Part shown: positions 18,166-27,188 of the stretch, in pieces
Numbering within the stretch: the stretch's first letter is position 1
How the letters are laid out: each line of letters begins with the position of its first letter
Assembly (NCBI GenBank): GCA_963826975.1
Contig: CAWGZJ010000011.1
Coordinates: 806,001 to 870,000, forward strand
DNA: 64,000 bases
From: Palsa-883 sp963826975
GTDB lineage: Bacteria; Pseudomonadota; Alphaproteobacteria; Acetobacterales; Acetobacteraceae
Direction of reading: 5' to 3'
The notes under the pieces: model-generated
What the model was told of the DNA's origin: nothing
The model's input: only the letters and a program-made list of their open reading frames with translations
The model's database searches: none
Program-made: the position numbers and the translations under genes

Positions 18166-19020
18166 ATGAGCACCGCTGAACGCGCCCTGCCGCGCCGAGA
18201 GTGGTTGCCCTGGGCACGTCAAGTCTATGACGTCGGGCGGCAGTCTTTGCTTGGCCCGATCTATGCGCTGTACGAGCGCCATCTGGTCGCGCAGGTACGG
18301 CTGCGCCCGTCACCCCGCCATGTCGGCATCATCCTCGACGGCAACCGGCGCTTCGGCTTGCGCTCGGGGCTGAGCGACCCGTTGCAGGTCTACAGCCGAG
18401 GCGCGCAGAAACTCGACGACGTGCTGGGCTGGTGCATGGAACTGGCGATTCCCGCGGTCACGCTGTGGGTCTGCTCCACCGACAATCTCGACCGCCCGGC
18501 CGCCGAGGTCGCCGGTATTCTCGGCGCGCTGGAAACCAAGCTCCACGCGCTGGTGAACGATCCCTTGATCCATCGCCACCGCATCCGGGTCCAGGCGATC
18601 GGCAGCCTCGACCAGCTGCCCGCGGCGACACTCGCGGCGATCCAAACGGCGCGGGACGTTACCGCCGGATACGACGGGATGCTGCTGTCGATCGCGGTTG
18701 CCTATGGCGGTCGCGAGGAGATCGCCAGCGCGGTGCGCGATCTGCTGGGCAACAAGGCGCGTGATGGGGCGTCGGCAGACGAGCTGGTCAGGTGCGTGAC
18801 GCCCGAGGCGATCGGACGGCACCTTTACCTGGCCGACGCGCCCGAGCCGGACCTGATCATCCGCACCAGCGGCGAGGTGCGCCTGTCGGGCTTCCTGCTA
18901 TGGCAAAGCGCCTATAGCGAGTTCTACTTTACTGATGTGCTGTGGCCGTCGTTCCGGCACATCGACTTCTTGCGGGCGGTCAGGTCGTTTCAGCAGCGCA
19001 GGCGTCGGTTCGGGCGCTGA
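18166..19020 (+). CDS. uppS: Cis-prenyl (Z-isoprenyl) diphosphate synthase, UppS family
   Basis: Enzymes of this family extend farnesyl or geranyl diphosphate with isopentenyl diphosphate units in cis, for example to make undecaprenyl diphosphate, the lipid carrier of wall synthesis. The 284-residue protein has the diphosphate-binding motif GIILDGNRRFG and the C-terminal RTSGEVRLSGFLLWQSAYSE block with the conserved Arg-Thr-Ser-Gly-Glu. The usual sequence is MDGNGRWA; LDGNRRFG is a variant seen in a separate branch, so this may be a second, shorter-chain prenyl synthase and not the housekeeping UppS. A 45-residue N-terminal extension is present. Confidence 0.85.
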   Translation: MSTAERALPRREWLPWARQVYDVGRQSLLGPIYALYERHLVAQVRLRPSPRHVGIILDGNRRFGLRSGLSDPLQVYSRGAQKLDDVLGWCMELAIPAVTLWVCSTDNLDRPAAEVAGILGALETKLHALVNDPLIHRHRIRVQAIGSLDQLPAATLAAIQTARDVTAGYDGMLLSIAVAYGGREEIASAVRDLLGNKARDGASADELVRCVTPEAIGRHLYLADAPEPDLIIRTSGEVRLSGFLLWQSAYSEFYFTDVLWPSFRHIDFLRAVRSFQQRRRRFGR

Positions 19021-19123
19021 TACGCGCGTTCAAATGATTACTGGGCGTCCAACTGATCGACAGTTCTGAGTCGCTCACTTCATCATACCGGCGCATGAGT
19101 GCCATCGTCATCGCAGCGGCGGA

Positions 19124-19435
19124 GGGTAGTGTCTCATACCAGGTGATGAAATGATTGACCGTCCGGCGATAGCCATCTCGTCATGCCGGCGTATGCCGGC
19201 ATCCACGACTTGCCTTCGTGGCACCAAAGCAAGTCGTGGATGCCGGGCCTGCGCCCGGCATGACGTGGACGTGGCGCCGGTGGGTCAATCCTTTCGACAC
19301 CTGGTATCAGTTCAAACCGGCACCGGCCCGCACCCCCGCCCGGCCACCCATGCGAATATACTGTCGTTAAGGCGTCGGCGTTGGGTGGCCGGGTGGGGGT
19401 GCGGGCCGGTGCCGGTTTGAACTGAGACACTACCC
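19124..19435. mobile_element. MITE-like element with 13-bp terminal inverted repeats
   Basis: The ends GGGTAGTGTCTCA (19124-19136) and TGAGACACTACCC (19423-19435) are perfect inverted copies. GGCGGA flanks both ends (19118-19123 and 19436-19441) and may be a target duplication. Inside lies a 43-bp hairpin with one mismatch (19308-19350 against 19382-19424), and the left part carries ACCAGGTG...GATTGACC-like inverted copies. A REP-type pair (19179-19266) is nested within. There is no ORF, so the element would be non-autonomous. Confidence 0.65.
19179..19266. repeat. Inverted pair of GTCGTGGAT...ATGACG repeats, copy 3
   Basis: CGTCATGCCGGCGTATGCCG continues into GCATCCACGACTTG and is followed by a spacer containing TTCGTGGCACCAAAG. 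The mirror unit AAGTCGTGGATGCCGGGCCT, ending in CCCGGCATGACG, then follows. The pair forms a cruciform-like structure of two stems inside the MITE-like element. Confidence 0.75.
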
Positions 19436-19711
19436 GGCGGAGACAGTCGTTGACCGTGCTGCGCGGCGGCAGGTCCTTGGCAGTGCCGCCCGTTGACAGC
19501 CCGTGCTGAGGATGGACATCATCCCATTGACCACGGCTCGCTCGTCGATCGTCCGCTTGTTGCCACCCTTCTTCGCCGCGGGGATCAGGGGTCCAGTCAT
19601 CCCCCACTCCTCGTCAGTCAGGCCGCTCGGGTAGCGCAACTTGCTTCGGCCATACCGACCACGGTTCTCGTTCGTGCATATCCGGCGGCTCCCGCAAATC
19701 GCACCGCCCAA
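19436..19711 (-). pseudogene. IS5-family transposase remnant
   Basis: The minus-strand frame encodes KLRYPSGLTDEEWGMTGPLI, then GGNKRTIDERAVVNGMM and STGCQ. This is the conserved N-terminal region of IS5-family (DUF4096-type) transposases. A frameshift near 19500 moves the following KDLPPRSTVNDCLRR to another frame. The sequence ends at 19436, where the MITE-like element begins. The DDE catalytic part is missing, so this is a dead fragment. Confidence 0.8.
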
Positions 19712-19877
19712 AGCAAATCACAATTGATTCCAACGATTCAAGATGTTCCCGGATGGACATTTTTGGGGCGAACCATGCGTGCCAAGGGAATAAAAGACCG
19801 GCCGGGTCGTCTCAAAGAGAGGCCCACCGTGGCCGACCGACGAAATTCAGCACCCCTACCCAAGGGAGAGGGTCCCA

Positions 19878-21038
19878 ATGATGAAATCGTCCCTGGCTGC
19901 CCTGCTTGCGCTTCCTCTGCTCGGCGCGGTCGCTTTTCCCTCCTCGGGTTTCTCCGCGCGCGGGGACGACGAAGGCGCGATACTGGACGATCTGCGCAGC
20001 ATCACGACCGTCGCCTCGACTGTTCCGGCGAATGGCGACGTCAACCCGTACGGAGTGGCGCGGGTACCGCGGACCGTGGGGCGCCTGCACCGGGGGCACA
20101 TCCTGGTCAGCAACTTCAACAACAAGGCTAATCTCCAGGGCACGGGCACGACGATCGTTGATGTGGCGCCGAACGGCGCAGTGCGCCTGTTTGCCCAGAT
20201 CGATGCGAGCAAGTTGCCCGGCCCCTGCCCAGGCGGGGTCGGATTGACCACGGCGCTGGTCGTGCTGCGGGCGGGCTGGGTCATCGTCGGCAGCCTGCCG
20301 ACCTCCGACGGCACGTCCGCAACGGCTGAGGCCGGTTGCCTTATCGTGCTGAACAGCGACGGAGTGCCGGTGAAGACCTTCGCCGGATCGCCGATCAACG
20401 GCCCGTGGGACATGACAGCGGCCGATCGCGATTCCGACGCGACCCTATTCTTCACCAACGTGCTCAACGGCACGGTCGCGGCGAACGGCAAGGTGGTCAA
20501 CCAGGCGACCGTCGTGCGCCTCGATCTCGACCTGGACCGCGCGCCCTCGGCGAGGTCGCTCACGGTGATCGCGTCGGGACTTCCCGAACGCACGGACCCC
20601 GCCGCGCTGGTCATCGGTCCGACAGGGCTCGGGCTTGGCATGAAAGCCTCGTGCGAGGCGCACTGTTTGGGATCCGAAAGGAGCGACGACGACCAGGTAC
20701 TGTATGTCGCCGACACGCTGAACAACCGGGTGGCCGTCGTCCAGAATCCGCTCAGGCGCCGCAATTCGTCCGGGCCGGGCACCACCCTGTCCGCGAACGG
20801 GTTCTTGAATGGCCCGCTCGGGCTTGCGGTCGCGCCCAACGGCCACGTACTGACCACCAACTCGAATGACGGGTTCATCACGGAGATCGCGCCGGACGGC
20901 ACGCAGCTCGCTCATGAACTGCTGGACAACACCGGCAGTCCGCCCGGCGCGGGGACGCTGTTCGGCGTACTGACGGTCCGGGACCGCGCGGTTTATTTCG
21001 TCGATGACGGCAGCAATACGCTGAACCTGCTGCACTGA
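19878..21038 (+). CDS. Secreted NHL/beta-propeller-like protein
   Basis: The product has 386 residues with an N-terminal signal peptide (MMKSSLAALLALPLLGAVAF, cleavage likely near residue 25), so it is exported to the periplasm or beyond. The body resembles NHL-type beta-propeller blades: NPYGVARVPRTVGRLHRG, ILVSNFNN, then VLYVADTLNNRVAVVQ and GPLGLAVAPNGHVLTTN. Such folds bind ligands or proteins. No catalytic motif is seen. A purine-rich site (GGGAGAGGG) precedes the ATG at 19878. No neighbour suggests a pathway. Confidence 0.8.
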   Translation: MMKSSLAALLALPLLGAVAFPSSGFSARGDDEGAILDDLRSITTVASTVPANGDVNPYGVARVPRTVGRLHRGHILVSNFNNKANLQGTGTTIVDVAPNGAVRLFAQIDASKLPGPCPGGVGLTTALVVLRAGWVIVGSLPTSDGTSATAEAGCLIVLNSDGVPVKTFAGSPINGPWDMTAADRDSDATLFFTNVLNGTVAANGKVVNQATVVRLDLDLDRAPSARSLTVIASGLPERTDPAALVIGPTGLGLGMKASCEAHCLGSERSDDDQVLYVADTLNNRVAVVQNPLRRRNSSGPGTTLSANGFLNGPLGLAVAPNGHVLTTNSNDGFITEIAPDGTQLAHELLDNTGSPPGAGTLFGVLTVRDRAVYFVDDGSNTLNLLH

Positions 21039-21348
21039 TTTCGGACCTCGCGCGCCGGCGGTGCGGGCGGCGGTTGTCGAAACGATGCCTGCCATCAGGA
21101 GTAAACTGGTTGGCCATCGCATCACGGTGTGACGGGGCGCAGCGTCGATGGGTCAGTCGTTCGGGCGCTGACACGCGCATCGTCGAGCGGTGATGGCGCA
21201 TGCGTCGACCGCGTTTGCGGCAAACGGAGGGTACGCCATAGAACGGGCAGGATAGCACGCTTCGGGGTACAGATTAGGAACCTAACTGAGAACTTGACCG
21301 CCGGGATCGACCCTTATCGGACAATCCGCCTCACGTTAGATTGCCGAC

Positions 21349-21567
21349 ATGGGAAAGCTGACCGTTGGGGATCGAGGTCTCCGATATCAATGGGCGTCAG
21401 ACGTCGATTTCGACGGCGTTCGCCTGGAGGTGCTTACCGATCAGGGAAACGTTCTCTTTGATATCAGCGTGCCCGAGCAAGGCCCCATCACCGTCAACAC
21501 GTTTTCCAACGAGGTTCCGATCGATGTGATTACGGCAGCTGTGAGTGTAGCCGGGCAGCGTCGGTAA
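21349..21567 (+). CDS. Small hypothetical protein
   Basis: This is a 72-residue acidic protein, MGKLTVGDRGLRYQWASDV at the start, with alternating hydrophobic residues that suggest a beta-rich fold (VRLEVLTDQGNVLFDISVPE). The codon pattern looks coding but the GC content is lower than in neighbours. No family was recognised. It stands alone in a 730-bp spacer between the secreted propeller gene and the EAL gene; the rest of that spacer (21039-21348 and 21568-21770) shows nothing clear. Confidence 0.5.
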   Translation: MGKLTVGDRGLRYQWASDVDFDGVRLEVLTDQGNVLFDISVPEQGPITVNTFSNEVPIDVITAAVSVAGQRR

Positions 21568-21770
21568 GAGCTCAGGCAGGCCAGACTGTTCCTGTCCCAA
21601 TTGAACTCTCTCCGCTGGGAAGGCGGCAAGACGTTGTTTAGAAAGCGGCTGGTGTCGTCGCAATTGGCTTTAACTCCAACTGGAACAGCGCGAGCGGCGT
21701 TCCCGGTACGTGCTACGAACCGTGCTATCCGGCCCGTTCTATGGCGTACCCCCGACGGGCCGCGCGGAGA

Positions 21771-22658
21771 TCAGAAATCCGGCTGCGCCCGCCAGGACGC
21801 CAGCCACACCGGCACCGCTGCGGCCGGCAACGCATGCGCAACGAGAAAACCCTGTGCCTGATCGACCCCGAGCGCGCGTAGCCGATGCCATTGCGCGACA
21901 GTCTCGACGCCCTCGGCGACCACGATCATGCCGCGCGCCCTGGCGTTGCGGATGAGACGCTCCACCTCGGTGACCACGGCCGGCGCGGTGTCGAGTTGCA
22001 GCACCAGCGTCTTATCCAGCTTGATGGCGGTGAACGGCAGGTCGAGCAGCTTGTCCAGCCCGGCCACCGCCGGACCCACATCGTCGATCACGATCTGGTA
22101 GCCGGTGCGCCGCAGTTGCTCGACCGCGCCGCGCAGTGTCTCAAGGTCGCGCACCGGCTGGGTCTCGGTCAGCTCGATGATCACCCGCTCGACCGGGATG
22201 CCGGCCGCTTCGCGCTGGGTTTCCAGCCGCGCCAGCGCAGCCGTCCGCAGCAGCACATCCAGCGGGAAATTGACTGACACGCTCAGCCCCAGCGGCGCTA
22301 TCGCCGCGCCCGCCATGTCAGCAAAGGCACAGGTGATCACCAGTTCGGTCAGTTGGCCGGCCAGGCCGGCATCTTCGATCTGCGGGACGAATGCATCGGG
22401 GAGTACCATGCCGCGCGCCGGATGATTGAGCCGCACCAGGGCCTCGAACCCGATCACGGCGCGATCCGCCAACCGCACCACCGGCTGGTAGCAGGTCTCG
22501 ATCATCGCACCCGCCAGGGCGGTCCGTATCTCGGCCAGCGGGACCGGCCGCATGCTATCGGCGTCGCACGTCAACCCGGACGGCACGACTGTCGCTGCCG
22601 CGCCGGCGGAGACGTTGGACCCGGCGGTACCGTCCGGCAAATTGCGATCCTCGACCAT
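21771..22658 (-). CDS. EAL domain protein (c-di-GMP phosphodiesterase-like)
   Basis: EAL domains hydrolyse the second messenger cyclic di-GMP to pGpG. The domain fills most of this 295-residue protein: FEALVRL (the signature EAL with the metal-binding Glu), VSVNFPLDVL, IELTET, IDDVGPA, IKLDK and AEGVET. The metal and catalytic positions look present, but the usual DDFGTG loop is changed to DDVGPA, which may lower activity. No GGDEF, PAS or membrane segment is attached. The start at ATG 22658 is preceded closely by AGGA; a GTG at 22760 would add 34 residues. Confidence 0.87.
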   Translation of the reverse strand: MVEDRNLPDGTAGSNVSAGAAATVVPSGLTCDADSMRPVPLAEIRTALAGAMIETCYQPVVRLADRAVIGFEALVRLNHPARGMVLPDAFVPQIEDAGLAGQLTELVITCAFADMAGAAIAPLGLSVSVNFPLDVLLRTAALARLETQREAAGIPVERVIIELTETQPVRDLETLRGAVEQLRRTGYQIVIDDVGPAVAGLDKLLDLPFTAIKLDKTLVLQLDTAPAVVTEVERLIRNARARGMIVVAEGVETVAQWHRLRALGVDQAQGFLVAHALPAAAVPVWLASWRAQPDF

Positions 22659-22775
22659 TCCTGAGCAGTACGACAGGCGCCGATCGGATGCGAGCGGATT
22701 GAGACTTCGAACGGCACGCTCGCGCGATCCTGAGCTTCCGCGACCGGCGCGGCAATCCACAAATGGTGTGCGGGT

Positions 22776-23753
22776 CTAGGGTGTGCCAGCCCTGCTCGAC
22801 ACACCGGGCCGAGGTTTTGCCAGGACCACGGCAGCGGAATCGCGCCGCAACCGTTTTTCACCTAATAACAGGAGGATAGGCGCTGCGATGAAGATGGAAG
22901 ACGAGGTGCCAACGACGATGCCGAACAGCATCACCCAGGCAAACCCCGAGATCGACTCGCCGCCGAACAGCGCCAGCGGCAGGCTGGCGATGAACACCGT
23001 CATCGAGGTTCCGAGGGTTCGGTTCAGCGTCTCATTGATCGACAGGTCGATCAGCTCACGCAACGGCAACGTCTTGTATTTGCGCAAATTCTCACGGACC
23101 CGATCGTACACCACAACCTTGTCGTTGGTGGAGTAGCCGAGGATCGTCAGGATTGCCGCGACCATCACCAGATCGAACTCGATCCGCGTCAGCGCGAGGA
23201 AGCCGATCGCCTTGGTCACATCCAGGATCAGCGTGACCACCGCGCCAACCGCGAACTGCCATTCGAAGCGGAACCAGATATAGACCAGGATCATCAGCAG
23301 GCTGATGCCGAGCGCCAGCAGCCCGTTGCGGAAGAGTTCGGCCGACACCGATGCGCCCACCGCGTCGGTCCGCAGCACCTTCGCCCCCGGCACCGCCTTG
23401 TCCAGCGCCGCCTTCACCTGCGTTACCGCCGCCTGGGTCGCGGTCTCGCTCGGCTGGGCGCCCAGCCGGATCAGCACTTCCGACGCATCGCCGAATCGCT
23501 GCACCCCCTGTGTGCCGACATGCTGCGCCGCCAGCGCCGCGCGGATCTGGGTGAAATCCGCCGGGCCCGGCGTCCGCACCTCCATCACGACGCCGCCGGC
23601 GAAGTCGATCCCCAGGTTCAGCCCGGGATAGAAGAACAGGATCACCGAGGCCGTCGACAGCACCGCCGAGACGAGCAGCCCCATGAACCGCCCGCGCATG
23701 AATTGGATGCGCGTGCCATCGGGAACCAGCCGAAACCGCGGCTTCATGAACAT
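22776..23753 (-). CDS. secF: Protein translocase subunit SecF
   Basis: SecF works with SecD in the inner membrane, using the proton gradient to help pull exported proteins out of the SecYEG channel. The protein is 325 residues with six membrane segments. It shows GLNLGIDFAGGVVMEV at the start of the periplasmic domain and the conserved TILGYSTNDKVVVYDRVREN motif in the membrane part. The ATG at 23753 lies 5 bp after AGGTGG. Its frame also continues to a GTG at 23762, directly next to the secD stop. The two genes are one operon in the order secD-secF. Confidence 0.95.
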   Translation of the reverse strand: MFMKPRFRLVPDGTRIQFMRGRFMGLLVSAVLSTASVILFFYPGLNLGIDFAGGVVMEVRTPGPADFTQIRAALAAQHVGTQGVQRFGDASEVLIRLGAQPSETATQAAVTQVKAALDKAVPGAKVLRTDAVGASVSAELFRNGLLALGISLLMILVYIWFRFEWQFAVGAVVTLILDVTKAIGFLALTRIEFDLVMVAAILTILGYSTNDKVVVYDRVRENLRKYKTLPLRELIDLSINETLNRTLGTSMTVFIASLPLALFGGESISGFAWVMLFGIVVGTSSSIFIAAPILLLLGEKRLRRDSAAVVLAKPRPGVSSRAGTP

Positions 23754-23762
23754 CGAACCCAC

Positions 23763-25343
23763 CTATACCGGCAACAGTAGCGGCCGGTGCGCGATATACC
23801 ACTTCGAGACCAGCAGCCGGGTCAGCATCCACGCGGTGAACAGGCTGGTTGCGATCCCGACGGTGATCGTCACCGCGAAGCCACGCACCGGCCCGCTGCC
23901 GAACGCGAACAGCATCACATGCGCCAGGAACGCCGTCGCGTTGGAATCGAAGATCGTGCTGTATGCGCGGGTGAACCCGGCTTCCAGAGCCGCCAGCGGG
24001 GGCCGGCCGTTGCGCTGCTCCTCGCGGATGCGTTCGTTGATCAGGATGTTGGCGTCCACCGCCATGCCCAGCGTCAGCAGGATCCCCGCCATGCCGGGCA
24101 ACGTCAGCGTTGCCTCCAGCAGCGACATGATCGCCAGCATCAGCACCAGATTCACCACCAGCGCCGCGTTCGCGAACCAGCCGAACAGGCCGTAGAACGT
24201 GCCCATGAAGGCGATCACCAGCACGAACCCCACCGCCAGCGAGATCGCGCCGGCGCGGATGCTGTCCGCCCCCAGTTCCGGACCGACGCTGCGCTGCTCC
24301 ACCACCGTCAGCGGCGCCGGCAGCGCACCCGCCCGCAACAGCACCGCCAGGTCGTTCGCCGAGGCCGCCGTGAAGCTGCCGCTGATCTGACCTCGCCCGC
24401 CGGTGATCGGCTCGTTGATCCGCGGCGCGCTGATCACCTTGTCGTCCAGCACGATGGCGAACGGGCGCCCGACGTTCGCCCGCGTGATGTCGGCGAACCG
24501 CCGCGCGCCCACCGAGTTGAACGTGAAGTTCACCACCCACTCGCCGGACTGCGAGTTGGTCCCTGCGCGCGCATCGGTCAGGTCGGCACCGTCGACATCG
24601 ACCCGCTTGCGCACTGCGATCTTCTGCTGCGGGATGTCCTGCATCTGCAGGAATTCGTCGCCCGGCGGCGGCACCGCGCCCGGTGCATTGGCATTCGCCG
24701 CAACGTCCACCAGGCGGAACGTCATGTGCGCCGTCTTGCCGAGCAATTCCTTGATCCGCTCCGGATCGCCGATGCCGGGCAACTGCACCACGATCCGGTC
24801 GTCGCCCTGCTGGGTGATCTGCGGATCGAGCACACCCAACTCGTCGATGCGCCGGCGGACGATCTCGATCGATTGCTGCACCGCCCCCTGTGCCCGGGCC
24901 TTCAGCGCCACCGGTGACAGCGTCAGCAGGATCTGCCCGTCCGGCGTAGAGTTGATGGTCAGGTCGGGCGATGCGGTCGGCCCCTCGGAGCTGATCAGCG
25001 GCCGGAGTGCCGCCACCGCCGCGTTGACCTTGGCGGGGTCGCGCAGCTTCAGCAGCACGCGGTTCTGGTCGGGCTGCGCCTCCAGCGTCTGGTAGAAGAT
25101 CGCCCCCGGGCGCAGCGCCTGGCGCGCGGCGTCGACCAGCCCGTCCAGCCGCTCCTTGATCACCGCTTTCATGTCGACCTCGAGCAGCAGGTAGCTGCCG
25201 CCGCGCAGGTCGAGGCCGAGATGCACCGTGCGCCACGGCATCCAAGGCGCCGGAGCCGTGAACAGGTTGGGCAGACACAGAATCGCGCCGATCAGGCAGG
25301 CTCCGAGAATGAGCCAAGTTTTCAGGGGGCTGAAATACATCAT
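23763..25343 (-). CDS. secD: Protein translocase subunit SecD
   Basis: SecD forms the SecDF complex that assists late steps of Sec export. The product from ATG 25343 is 526 residues: a first membrane segment (KTWLILGACLIGAILCLP), the periplasmic P1 domain beginning with HLGLDLRGGSYLLLEV, and a C-terminal five-helix block containing GMAVDANILINERIREE, whose Asp is involved in proton movement. The longer frame to 25382 adds no conserved residues. No yajC lies upstream; the 700-bp spacer there carries a long inverted repeat instead. Confidence 0.96.
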   Translation of the reverse strand: MMYFSPLKTWLILGACLIGAILCLPNLFTAPAPWMPWRTVHLGLDLRGGSYLLLEVDMKAVIKERLDGLVDAARQALRPGAIFYQTLEAQPDQNRVLLKLRDPAKVNAAVAALRPLISSEGPTASPDLTINSTPDGQILLTLSPVALKARAQGAVQQSIEIVRRRIDELGVLDPQITQQGDDRIVVQLPGIGDPERIKELLGKTAHMTFRLVDVAANANAPGAVPPPGDEFLQMQDIPQQKIAVRKRVDVDGADLTDARAGTNSQSGEWVVNFTFNSVGARRFADITRANVGRPFAIVLDDKVISAPRINEPITGGRGQISGSFTAASANDLAVLLRAGALPAPLTVVEQRSVGPELGADSIRAGAISLAVGFVLVIAFMGTFYGLFGWFANAALVVNLVLMLAIMSLLEATLTLPGMAGILLTLGMAVDANILINERIREEQRNGRPPLAALEAGFTRAYSTIFDSNATAFLAHVMLFAFGSGPVRGFAVTITVGIATSLFTAWMLTRLLVSKWYIAHRPLLLPV

Positions 25344-25576
25344 GGTCCGGCGGGCAATAACGACGGGCTGGGGGTGTTGCAACCCCGGCGTCGGTTGCCA
25401 ACGCGGACACTACTTCCGATCGGATGACAAGGCGATGGAGCGCCGGTTACCCGAGGGGTCAGGCGACGGCCAAGAATTGCGGCTTCACGGTGCGCCATGG
25501 ACCGACCGCGGGACCACGCGTGACGGTCCCTACGCCGGCTGCCTGGCCGTGAACGCCGGGCTCGATTGGCGGCGCG

Positions 25577-25802
25577 TAAGCAAGAAAGGCAGAATAACAC
25601 GGAGTCCACGGAGAAAGATGAAGTCACGGAGTGCACGGAGAAGCGAGAATTTTGGCGCTTCGCGCAAGCAAGGGATCAGACGCGGTGCGCAGCGCGGCAG
25701 CTTCCTTCCTTGCGCGAAGCGCATAAAATTCTTCTCCGTGCGCTCTGTGACGTTATCTTTCTCCGTGGGCTCCGTGTTATTCTGCCTTGCTTCCTTGCTT
25801 GC
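25577..25802. repeat. Word-repeat hairpin B (CACGGAG type), about 90-bp arms
   Basis: This is the largest hairpin of its family here. The left arm from about 25577 has GCAAGAAAGGCAGAATAACA, then CGGAGTCCACGGAGAAAGAT, then further CACGGAG words. The right arm (25712-25802) contains the inverted copy, ending CTCCGTGTTATTCTGCCTTG. An inner GGCGCTTCGCGCAAGCAAGG pairs with CCTTGCGCGAAGCG. The remaining spacer DNA on either side up to secD and the DUF2189 gene shows no gene. Confidence 0.8.
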
Positions 25803-26042
25803 GATCGATCTGCGCCAACTCGCTCAGCGGCAGCACTCAACTTCGCAACCGCCGCCGATTCGTTAATTCTTGGGCGTTGCCTTGGTGGGTTTTCATTATA
25901 GGAGCGAAATCACGGGCAGACGCTTGTGTCAGGCGTGGTTCCGGTCGCCCATATCCCGCTCCAGGGGCTGAGACCGGCGGGTTTCGGGCCGCCGGTCTCG
26001 GCTGCAAGACACCATAGCCCTAGTCCGGGCGCTGCCGGCTGA

Positions 26043-26906
26043 TCACCACGCCACCGCCTGCCGATACAGATGCCAGGTTGCGTGCCCCAGCACCGGCATC
26101 ACGACCGCCAGTCCCACCAGCGCCGGCAGCGACCCGACGACCAGCAGGGCCACGACGATCGCCCCCCAGACGGCCATTACCGCGGGATTCATCGCCACCA
26201 CCCGCGCCGAGGTCCACACCGCCGTATCAATCCCGACATTGCGGTCCAGCAAGAGCGGGAACGAGACGGCGCTGATCGCCAGCACCAGTACCGCGAACAG
26301 GAACCCGACGCCGACGCCGATGACGATGAGCGCCCACCCCGCCTTCGTCCCCAGCACGTCCCGCGCGAACGCCGCCACCGAGCCCGGTGCGTCCGGTCCC
26401 AACGTCGCGACATAGATGACCTGGGCCGCCACCAGCCACAGCAGGAAAATTCCCACCAGCAGCAACCCGAGCAGCGCGATCGAGCCGATCGAGGGCGCCC
26501 GCAACACGCCGAACGCATCCACCCAGCGCACTGCGTCGCCCTGCTCGCGCCGTCGGCTCATCTCATTCAATCCCACCGCCGCGAGCGGCCCCACCAGCGC
26601 GAAGCCCGAGGCCAGCGGGAACAGCAGTGGCAGCAGCCCGTAGCCGGACGCTACCCGCCCCAGCACCAGCCCGGCGATCGGGTAGATCACGCACAGGAAG
26701 ATGACATCGGTGCGGTTCGCCTTGAAATCATCCAGTCCGCTGGCGAGCGCACCGGCGAGGTCGGCGAGACTGATCCGCCGCACAGTCGGTGTTGCCGAGC
26801 GGCCCGCGGCGCTGTGCCAGTATTCCTCGGGCGATGCCGATCCGATCTGTTGCACCGCGTCTGTGAGCTGGTCCCATCCCCAGCCCGGAGGGGTTCGTAT
26901 GGTCAT
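26043..26906 (-). CDS. DUF2189 family integral membrane protein
   Basis: The protein has 287 residues. A soluble N-terminal part of about 75 residues contains VRRISLADLAGALASGLDDF, then about six hydrophobic segments follow (VIFLCVIYPIAGLVLG; LLPLLFPLASGFALVGPL; IALLGLLLVGIFLLWLVAAQ; a long LIVIGVGVGFLFAVLVLAIS). The central GLNEMSRRRE fits the DUF2189 family, whose role is unknown. Members are common in alphaproteobacteria, often near respiratory or housekeeping genes. The ATG at 26906 is preferred over the upstream open frame, which runs through repeat DNA. Confidence 0.8.
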   Translation of the reverse strand: MTIRTPPGWGWDQLTDAVQQIGSASPEEYWHSAAGRSATPTVRRISLADLAGALASGLDDFKANRTDVIFLCVIYPIAGLVLGRVASGYGLLPLLFPLASGFALVGPLAAVGLNEMSRRREQGDAVRWVDAFGVLRAPSIGSIALLGLLLVGIFLLWLVAAQVIYVATLGPDAPGSVAAFARDVLGTKAGWALIVIGVGVGFLFAVLVLAISAVSFPLLLDRNVGIDTAVWTSARVVAMNPAVMAVWGAIVVALLVVGSLPALVGLAVVMPVLGHATWHLYRQAVAW

Positions 26907-26982
26907 GTTCGCTCCTCCCGAAGCACACGTTGGTTCGGGGGCCGCGCGACCCGTTGTGTTCCCCTGGGGGCGTTTCCCTGGG

Positions 26983-27030
26983 GTGATGACCTTGGGGCAT
27001 GACCTTTTGGGGGCATGACCTTTTGGGGGG
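26983..27030. repeat. Three tandem copies of a 16-bp unit
   Basis: GATGACCTTGGGGC, then ATGACCTTTTGGGGGC, then ATGACCTTTTGGGGGG follow one another. The array lies 77 bp upstream of the DUF2189 start on the opposite strand, so it could overlap its promoter region. Whether it has a role is unknown. Confidence 0.65.
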
Positions 27031-27154
27031 CCGCAGCCCGCCGAAGCCGGGAGCCTACTCCTTTTGCCCGCCGGCCCGGCAGGAAAATCTCGCGGCGTGC
27101 AGGGCGATCGCATTTGGAATTTGCGGCGGGGGGGCGTGGTGAGGGCAACGGAAG

Positions 27155-27188
27155 TGAACCGCCAAGACGCCAAGTCGCCAAGGTTTGG
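27155..27188. repeat. Single-arm GCCAAGACGCCAAG word repeat
   Basis: GTGAACCGCCAAGACGCCAA is followed by GTCGCCAAGG. Both this sequence and about 45 bp upstream (CGCATTTGGAATTTGCG) resemble the left arm and left flank of hairpin D at 33563. The right arm is absent, so this looks like a half element. Confidence 0.7.

Noticed and set aside
17813..18169. 118-residue ORF beginning in the CTCTGTGT repeats
   Set aside because: It is a translation of hairpin A and a REP palindrome.
23092..25410. A 772-codon frame overlapping secD and secF
   Set aside because: It is a shadow frame of SecD/SecF on the same strand, with no family features.
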